Shown here: piece by piece, positions 24,587-29,989 of the stretch | How the letters are laid out: each line of letters starts with the position of its first letter | How positions within the stretch are numbered: position 1 is the first letter of the stretch | Assembly: GCA_913064995.1 (NCBI GenBank) | Contig: CAJYBL010000005.1 | Span: 1 to 29,989 of the forward strand | Origin: an uncultured Alphaproteobacteria bacterium | GTDB lineage: Bacteria > Pseudomonadota > Alphaproteobacteria > Puniceispirillales > Puniceispirillaceae | Direction: 5' to 3' | Length of the DNA: 29,989 bases | Position numbers and translations under genes: made by a program | Notes under the pieces: generated by a model | What the model saw: the letters and a program-made list of their open reading frames with translations, nothing else | The model's database searches: none | Told to the model about the DNA's origin: nothing

Positions 24587-26335
24587 ATGACTGACACCGC
24601 CAAGCCAGCCTATCGCGTATTGGCCCGCAAATATCGTCCCGATACTTTTTCCGAACTGATTGGTCAGGATGCGCTTGTTCGCACGCTTGGGAATGCTCTT
24701 TCACTTGGCAGGCTTGCGCATGCTTTTGTGCTGACTGGTGTTCGCGGCATTGGCAAAACATCAACGGCCCGCCTTCTTGCTAAGGGGCTGAACTGCATTG
24801 GTGCTGATGGGAATGGTGACGCCACGCTTGAACCATGTGGACAGTGCGAGCCATGCAAATCCATTGCGGCAGGACGTCATGTTGATGTTTTGGAAATTGA
24901 CGCTGCCAGCCATACCGGTGTTGATGATGCCCGCGAAATCATTGAAGGTGTTGGCTATCGGCCAGTTTCAGCACGCTATAAAATCTATATTATTGACGAA
25001 GTGCATATGATGTCGAAAAGCGCCTTTAACGCGCTTTTGAAAACCTTGGAAGAACCGCCTGATGCGGTAAAATTCATCTTTGCCACAACCGAAATCAGAA
25101 AAGTACCGGTTACGATTTTATCGCGGTGCCAACGCTATGATTTGCGTCGTGTTCCGGCGGCCATGCTGGCCGGACATCTTGGCATGATTTGCCAACGCGA
25201 ATCGATTGCGGCGGATGAAGATGCGCTTGCTGCCATTGCGCGCGCCGCCGAAGGGTCGGTTCGTGACGCGCTATCCTTGCTTGATCAGGCCGCAGCAATG
25301 ACCGCGGACAAGCTGACCAATGATATGGTTGCTGATATGCTTGGGCGACCCGGACGGCGCGAATCACAAACCGTCCTGACGGCCGCGCTGGCTGGTGATG
25401 CCCCTTCGGCGCTTGCCGCTTTTAACATTGCCTATAGCCGTGGTGCCGAGCCGGAAATGCTGGTCACTGATCTTTTAGACTTAATCCATCTTGCAAGCAT
25501 GCAGGCCGCAGGTGGAAGTGATGACGCGCTGATCGAAAGCGAACGCGAAATAATTGCCGGTCTTGCCGAATCAGGCATTGCCCGCCTTGGACGGGCATGG
25601 CAGCTATTGCTAAAAGGCCATGGCGAGCTTGGCCAAGCGCCCAATCCGGCGGCGGCGTGCGAAATGCTGATCATTCGGCTGGCGCATACAGCGCACATGC
25701 CAACCCCGGGCGAATTGATGCAGAAATTACCAAAGACCAGCCCCTCATCGCCGCCAAGCGCATCACTGGCAACAGCCACGCCGGCACCATCGACACCTGT
25801 TGCATCGGCACCTGTCACATCATCAGTCGAGACAGCCCCAATCGAGACAGCAGAAATTGCGACAGCGCCAATCGAGACAGGGGCGGGCATGCCAAGCTCG
25901 CTTGCTGAGATTGTCGCGCTTGCCGAAACCAATGGCGAGATGTTGTTGGCAGCCCGAATCCGCAATCATGTAAAGCTGGTGTCGTTAAAACCGGGCAATT
26001 TACAAATTGGTCTTGTTGGTGCTGCGCCTGATCAACTGGCAGGCGATATCGCCCGATATCTTAGCCAATGGACAGGTCAACGCTGGCTTGTGTCACTGTC
26101 CGAATCTGCCGGTTCGCAAACCCTTGCCGAAGAACAGCGTGATGCCCATGAAAAGCTTCGCGACACCATCGCTATCGAACCTTTGGTAGCACAAATTCTA
26201 GATATTTTCCCCGGTGCCAGCATTGATGAAATCAAAAACCCCGAAGCCACGGATGCGGCAGGAACGCTTGTCGATGATAATGGGCTTTTGGAAGCTGGAC
26301 AAAATAATGACGATGATGAGGAGATGTCGGGATGA
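24587..26335 (+). CDS. dnaX: DNA polymerase III subunits gamma/tau
   Basis: DnaX is the ATPase of the clamp loader that places the beta clamp on DNA. The 582-residue protein starts YRVLARKYRPDTFSELIGQ, and has Walker A GVRGIGKT (51-58), zinc cysteines C70, C84, C87, C90, Walker B IIDEVH (135-140), sensor FATTE, and the SRC-type motif LSRCQRYD (178-185). A Pro/Ser/Thr linker near 380-435 carries short tandem repeats, followed by a tau-type C-terminal domain. The frame is open to 24443, but ATG 24587 matches family starts and has AGGTG 11 bases upstream. I saw no A-AAA-AAG slippery heptamer, so a separate frameshifted gamma form is not indicated. It overlaps ybaB by four bases. Confidence 0.95.
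   Translation: MTDTAKPAYRVLARKYRPDTFSELIGQDALVRTLGNALSLGRLAHAFVLTGVRGIGKTSTARLLAKGLNCIGADGNGDATLEPCGQCEPCKSIAAGRHVDVLEIDAASHTGVDDAREIIEGVGYRPVSARYKIYIIDEVHMMSKSAFNALLKTLEEPPDAVKFIFATTEIRKVPVTILSRCQRYDLRRVPAAMLAGHLGMICQRESIAADEDALAAIARAAEGSVRDALSLLDQAAAMTADKLTNDMVADMLGRPGRRESQTVLTAALAGDAPSALAAFNIAYSRGAEPEMLVTDLLDLIHLASMQAAGGSDDALIESEREIIAGLAESGIARLGRAWQLLLKGHGELGQAPNPAAACEMLIIRLAHTAHMPTPGELMQKLPKTSPSSPPSASLATATPAPSTPVASAPVTSSVETAPIETAEIATAPIETGAGMPSSLAEIVALAETNGEMLLAARIRNHVKLVSLKPGNLQIGLVGAAPDQLAGDIARYLSQWTGQRWLVSLSESAGSQTLAEEQRDAHEKLRDTIAIEPLVAQILDIFPGASIDEIKNPEATDAAGTLVDDNGLLEAGQNNDDDEEMSG
25826..25885 (+). repeat. Four 15-base tandem repeats in the dnaX linker
   Basis: Four consecutive 15-base units begin at 25826, 25841, 25856 and 25871 and share the core (G/A)T(C/T)GAGACAG or GCGACAG. 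They encode VETAP, IETAE, IATAP and IETGA. The repeat is in frame (five codons), so copy number can change without breaking the protein. Confidence 0.8.
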
Positions 26336-26658
26336 TGCGCAATATGGCTGGCATGATGAAAAAAGTCCAAGAAATGCAAGGCCGGATGGAAAGCATGCAG
26401 GCCGATCTTGCCGCGATGGAATTTACCGCAATGGTTGGTGGCGGTGCCGTTAGCGCAACGGTTAGCGGCGATGGCAAGCTGGTTCGGCTAAAGCTTGATC
26501 CGGCAGCTTTGGCACCTGATGATGTTGATATGCTGGAAGATATGATCTGTCTTGCCACGAATAACGCGCTTGATGAGGCGGCGGGTGAAAAGGCGCGTCT
26601 GCTGAAAGATATTACCGGCGGGCTGCCGCTTCCACCCGGAATGAATTTGCCGTTTTGA
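26332..26658 (+). CDS. YbaB/EbfC family nucleoid-associated protein
   Basis: This 108-residue DNA-binding protein of the YbaB/EbfC family is a small tweezer-like dimer. It has the Met-rich helix MAGMMKKVQEMQGRMESMQ, then the beta region TAMVGGGAVSATVSGDGKLVRLKLDP, and the family C-terminus PLPPGMNLPF. GAGGAG (26318-26323) lies eight bases before the first ATG; a second ATG follows at once. It overlaps the dnaX stop by four bases and ends one base before recR, the classic dnaX-ybaB-recR operon. Confidence 0.95.
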   Translation: MMRNMAGMMKKVQEMQGRMESMQADLAAMEFTAMVGGGAVSATVSGDGKLVRLKLDPAALAPDDVDMLEDMICLATNNALDEAAGEKARLLKDITGGLPLPPGMNLPF

Positions 26659-26659
26659 A

Positions 26660-27256
26660 ATGCATAATTCGCTTGAAAATCTGATCCGTAAGCTTGGCCG
26701 CCTTCCGGGACTTGGGCCAAGATCGGCGCGCCGCGCAGTTCTGTTTTTGCTGAAAAACCGCGACCGTCTTATGCTTCCACTTGCCGAAGAGCTGCATAAT
26801 GTCGCCAGCAATGTTCGCGCCTGTGTTGAATGTGGCAATCTAGATATCACCGATCATTGCAGTATCTGCGCCGATAGTCGCCGGGACCGTAGCCGCATTT
26901 GTGTTGTTGAGGATGTTGGCGATTTATGGGCGATGGAACGGGCGTCGGTTTATTGTGGGCTGTATCATGTTCTAGGCGGCACGCTTAGCGCGCTTGATGG
27001 GCGCGGGCCCGAAGATTTGCATATTGACCGGCTGGTTCGCCGCGCCGGACAAGACGATACTGCCGAAATTATTCTGGCGTTATCAGCAACCGTTGATGGA
27101 CAAACCACGGCGCATTATATCGGCGAAAAACTAGCAAATCTGTCGCTTGATATTACCCGATTGGCGCATGGCATGCCAGTTGGTGGTGAGCTGGATTATC
27201 TTGATGATGGCACGCTGGCACAGGCGTTAAAAGCGCGTGCCAAGCTAGAATTTTAG
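26660..27256 (+). CDS. recR: Recombination mediator RecR
   Basis: RecR works with RecO (and RecF) to load RecA on gapped DNA. The 198-residue protein has the helix-hairpin-helix LGRLPGLGPRSARRAVLFLL, four zinc cysteines C55, C58, C67 and C70, the Toprim start RICVVEDVGDLWAME, and GGTLSALDGRGPEDL, LALSATVDGQTTAHYI, then LAHGMPVGGELDYLDDGTL, which are RecR hallmarks. It is complete and translationally coupled to ybaB. A GCTAG...CTAGC dyad (27244-27261) spans its stop codon but has no T-run. Confidence 0.96.
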   Translation: MHNSLENLIRKLGRLPGLGPRSARRAVLFLLKNRDRLMLPLAEELHNVASNVRACVECGNLDITDHCSICADSRRDRSRICVVEDVGDLWAMERASVYCGLYHVLGGTLSALDGRGPEDLHIDRLVRRAGQDDTAEIILALSATVDGQTTAHYIGEKLANLSLDITRLAHGMPVGGELDYLDDGTLAQALKARAKLEF

Positions 27257-27328
27257 CTAGCATAATTACGAGTCCGACCATGCCATTCATCACGCCATAT
27301 CATCCGATCTTTGCAACCAAGCCCGCAT

Positions 27329-28396
27329 CTAGCTTAGCAAGTCGGTTTTTGGTGTGGCCGGTGTTGCCTCGTCGACATCCAGAACTTCGATTTCGTCAAT
27401 TTTATTGCCGCGTGAAATAATCTTGCCAGTTGATGTCTGGATATCCGAAATATCTTTTTCGGCTTGGGAAAAATGCGTTGCCAATTTGGCAACACGATCT
27501 TCGAGACGATGCACATCCTTCATCATCAGATCGACCTGTGTCTGGATCAGACCTGCCGCCTCATGCATGCGGGCATCACGCAAAATGGCCCTGACCGTAT
27601 GCAGCAACAGCATCAGATTATCTGGCCCCGCCATATAGACACGCGCCTTGCGGCTGGCCTCGACCAGCTTTGGCAATTGAATATTGATTTCGGCATAAAC
27701 CGATTCGGACGGTAAAAATAAAATGGCACTTTCGGCGGTTTCACCCGGGATAATATATTTTTCGGCAATATCCTGAATATGTTTTTTCACATCATTTTCC
27801 AGCAACCGCTTTGCTGCGTCACGTTCAGCATCATTTACTGCGCCAGCCAAACGGCGATAGGCCTCAAGCGGAAATTTGGAATCGATGGCGATTGGCCCGG
27901 GTGGATTTGGCAGGCGAAGCAAACAATCGACGCGCCGACCATTGCCAAGCGTTGCCTGAAAATCAAACGCATTTTCCGGAAGCGCATCACGCACCAGATT
28001 TTCCAACTGTACCTCGCCAAAACTGCCGCGCGCCTGTTTGTTGGATAAGATATTTTGAAGCTGCGTTACCTGATTGGTTAACGCCGAAATATGGGTGTTG
28101 GCCTCGGTGATGACCGCCAGCTTTTCAGCCATGCCGGTCAATGATTTGGTCGTTCTGTCATTCTGGTCACGAAGCGATTGTTCAAGCCTGTTGCCAAGGC
28201 GGCCTTCGCTTTGCGCCATCTGTTCGGCAATCAGCCGTTGCAATTCATTGGACTGGCTTGCCATTTGGGCAAGCTGGCCGCGCAATTCAGCAAAATCTTG
28301 GCCATTTTTCGGCTGTTTCCCGCGCCGTAAAAACAGCACACCAAGCCCAATCACGCCAAACAGGCCTGCGATCAAAATCAGTTCCATGCCAGTCAT
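27329..28396 (-). CDS. rmuC: DNA recombination protein RmuC
   Basis: RmuC is a membrane-anchored protein with a PD-(D/E)XK nuclease-like core; in E. coli its loss affects recombination at inverted repeats. One N-terminal helix (ELILIAGLFGVIGLGVLFL) precedes a coiled coil (about 30-110), then the core: KQARGSFGEVQLENLVRDAL, DCLLRLPNPPGPIAIDSKFPLEAY, and FLPSESVYAEI, with the conserved DSKFP motif. The frame is open to 28459, but AGGTG lies six bases before the ATG at 28396 (MTGMEL), so I use that start, giving 355 residues. It converges on recR and diverges from def. Confidence 0.92.
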   Translation of the reverse strand: MTGMELILIAGLFGVIGLGVLFLRRGKQPKNGQDFAELRGQLAQMASQSNELQRLIAEQMAQSEGRLGNRLEQSLRDQNDRTTKSLTGMAEKLAVITEANTHISALTNQVTQLQNILSNKQARGSFGEVQLENLVRDALPENAFDFQATLGNGRRVDCLLRLPNPPGPIAIDSKFPLEAYRRLAGAVNDAERDAAKRLLENDVKKHIQDIAEKYIIPGETAESAILFLPSESVYAEINIQLPKLVEASRKARVYMAGPDNLMLLLHTVRAILRDARMHEAAGLIQTQVDLMMKDVHRLEDRVAKLATHFSQAEKDISDIQTSTGKIISRGNKIDEIEVLDVDEATPATPKTDLLS

Positions 28397-28594
28397 GTTC
28401 ATCACCTGTAAAGCCGTTTCAAAAATGGTCTGGCATTTGCCTCGAGCCAAGTTTGACATGCTAGCAACTTGACTGCAACGACACCATCTTCTAATCCATG
28501 AAAACCGAAACTGACCAAACCCGGATGAAATGGTGCTGCACCAAACAGCATTGCCCGTTTCCTTTGGCCGAAGTCACATTTAGGAATTTTACTT

Positions 28595-29125
28595 ATGCCA
28601 GCCACTGCCAAGCTTGTCCCAATTATTAAAGTGCCAGATCCGATTTTACGCGAAACGGCAAAGCCGGTGACCGAAATCACCGATGGCATTCGCCAGCTTC
28701 TGGATGATATGGCGGCAACCATGTATGACGCGCCGGGCATTGGCCTTGCCGCACCGCAGGTCAATATTGGCCAGCGAGTCATTGTTATGGATTGTGGCAA
28801 GGATGATGCACCCGAATTATTCAAAATGATTAACCCAGAAATTATTCGCGAATCAGACGCCCGCGCCATTTTGGAAGAAGGCTGTCTTTCTATTCCCGAC
28901 CAAACAGCTGATGTTGAACGGCCAGCTGAAGTTGAGGTGCGCTATCTTGATGAGGCTGGTGAGATGCAGTCACTTGTTGCTAATGGGCTGTTGGCGGCCT
29001 GTGTTCAGCATGAGATTGATCATTTGAATGGCGTGCTGTTTATCGATCATATTTCCCGCTTGAAACGTGATATGATTTTGCGGCGGGTCATGAAGGAAAT
29101 GCGTCAAACGACATCGCGCAACTAA
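28595..29125 (+). CDS. def: Peptide deformylase
   Basis: Def removes the formyl group from new proteins. The 176-residue enzyme has all three signature motifs: GIGLAAPQ near 49-56, EEGCLSIPD with the metal cysteine near 92-100, and QHEIDHLNG with the HExxH zinc site near 136-144. AGGA (28582-28585) lies nine bases before the ATG. It precedes fmt by 13 bases; fmt makes the formyl-Met-tRNA whose formyl group Def later removes, and the def-fmt pair is widespread. Confidence 0.96.
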   Translation: MPATAKLVPIIKVPDPILRETAKPVTEITDGIRQLLDDMAATMYDAPGIGLAAPQVNIGQRVIVMDCGKDDAPELFKMINPEIIRESDARAILEEGCLSIPDQTADVERPAEVEVRYLDEAGEMQSLVANGLLAACVQHEIDHLNGVLFIDHISRLKRDMILRRVMKEMRQTTSRN

Positions 29126-29138
29126 CTGGAGGTCATGC

Positions 29139-29989
29139 ATGACCGCCTCGCATTCAGACGCTAAAATGGCAGACGCCGAAATGGCCGATACGCGGCCGCA
29201 GAAAGGCGCAAAGCAGCGCATTGTCTTTATGGGCAGCCCAGCCTTTGCCATTCCGACGCTTGATCATCTTGTCAAAACGCATGAGGTTTGCGCTGTTTAT
29301 AGCCAGCCTGCCAAAAAATCGGGTCGCGGCATGAAAACAACGCCGGTGCCTGTTGCCGCCTATGCTGATGCTGCGGGCCTGCCAATTTTTACCCCTGAAC
29401 ATTTAAAATCTGCTGAAATTGAGGCGCAGCTTGCAAGCCATAATGCCGATTTGTTCGTTGTTGTTGCCTATGGGATGTTGTTGCCAACAACTATTTTAGC
29501 CATTCCGCGATTTGGCTGTTTGAACGGTCACGCATCTTTATTGCCGAGGTGGCGTGGTGCCGCGCCGATCCAACGTGCCATCCAAGCCGGTGACAGTGAA
29601 ACCGGCATTTCGGCAATGATTATGGAAACCGGACTTGATACCGGCCCTGTTGTTGGCGTTCGTCAAACAGCAATCAGTAAGCATGATAATGCCGCTAGCC
29701 TGCATGACCGGTTGGCCGATTTGACCGCGGAATGTCTTGGTGTGGTGATTGCCGGCGCGCCAAATAGTTTGGCATCACCAATACCGCAAGCCGATGACGG
29801 CATCATCTATGCTGCCAAAATCAGCTCGGCCGACGCGATGATTGATTGGCAACAAACCGCCGATGATCTAGACTGTCATATCCGCGCTTTTGCACCCTAT
29901 CCGGGCGCATGGTGTTTTGGGCCAAAAGGCCGATTACGCATTTTAGAGGCAAGCCCGATGGCGATGCCAGCAGCACCAAAGACCGAAAC
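29139..29989 (+). CDS. fmt: Methionyl-tRNA formyltransferase, 3'-truncated by the window edge
   Basis: Fmt transfers a formyl group from 10-formyltetrahydrofolate to Met-tRNAi. At least 283 codons are visible with no stop. The family core is clear: RIVFMGSPAFAIPTLD, the catalytic asparagine and histidine in CLNGHASLLPRWRGAAPIQR, GLDTGPVVGV with the catalytic aspartate, and FAPYPGAW. The start at 29139 follows GGAGG (29128-29132) by six bases. It adds about 26 residues before the usual start, with two more Met codons (29166, 29181) inside; the extension is Ala/Asp/Met/Lys-rich and unusual. The C-terminal tRNA-binding domain lies mostly beyond the window. Confidence 0.93.
   Translation, partial: MTASHSDAKMADAEMADTRPQKGAKQRIVFMGSPAFAIPTLDHLVKTHEVCAVYSQPAKKSGRGMKTTPVPVAAYADAAGLPIFTPEHLKSAEIEAQLASHNADLFVVVAYGMLLPTTILAIPRFGCLNGHASLLPRWRGAAPIQRAIQAGDSETGISAMIMETGLDTGPVVGVRQTAISKHDNAASLHDRLADLTAECLGVVIAGAPNSLASPIPQADDGIIYAAKISSADAMIDWQQTADDLDCHIRAFAPYPGAWCFGPKGRLRILEASPMAMPAAPKTE

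Noticed and set aside
24587..26335. Programmed frameshift in dnaX producing a gamma form
   Set aside because: I found no A-AAA-AAG type heptamer with a following stem in the expected region by eye.

Overview
The window looks like a stretch of the core chromosome of an alphaproteobacterium, and I see no phage, insertion sequence, tRNA, rRNA or CRISPR array in it. The main evidence is gene order typical of Alphaproteobacteria: hemC-hemD-mitofilin(Mic60)-hemY divergent from tsaD-gpsA; a cycM-type cytochrome c divergent from kdsB-pheA; and SRP RNA followed by dnaX-ybaB-recR. The moderate GC content, compact spacing and marine-type housekeeping set would fit a SAR116 (Puniceispirillum-like) lineage, but that is inference and not read directly from the sequence.

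Region 1 (1-6486, + strand) is a dipeptide/oligopeptide ABC importer. It has an AT-rich promoter region with an inverted repeat, a secreted family 5 binding protein, a rho-independent terminator, two permeases, a fused double ATPase, and a small family 3 binding-protein-like ORF without a signal peptide. The terminator between the binding protein and the permeases probably keeps the binding protein in excess.

Region 2 (6696-11118, - strand) is the heme cluster hemC-hemD-mic60-hemY. Region 3 (11270-13785, + strand) holds tsaD (t6A tRNA modification), gpsA (glycerol-3-phosphate supply for phospholipids) and an EVE-domain protein. Region 4 (13797-16747, - strand) is an envelope-glycan cassette: an ArnT-like membrane glycosyltransferase, a dolichol-phosphate-mannose-synthase-like GT2 enzyme, and a small LAB_N membrane protein.

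Region 5 (17058-19936, + strand) has a MATE/DinF transporter and an M17 leucyl aminopeptidase. Region 6 (19944-22318, - strand) has a membrane-anchored cytochrome c, a HisN-type phosphatase and a GhrA-type hydroxyacid reductase. Region 7 (22526-27256, + strand) runs kdsB, pheA, SRP RNA (ffs), dnaX, ybaB, recR. Region 8 has rmuC on the - strand (27329-28396), divergent from def and fmt on the + strand; fmt runs off the right edge.

Most genes are recognisable housekeeping genes with intact key residues. I found no convincing new multi-gene system. The best leads are the LAB_N/GT2/ArnT cassette, the zinc-ribbon tail on HemY next to Mic60, the leaderless binding protein at the end of the peptide importer, and several leader hairpins and repeats.
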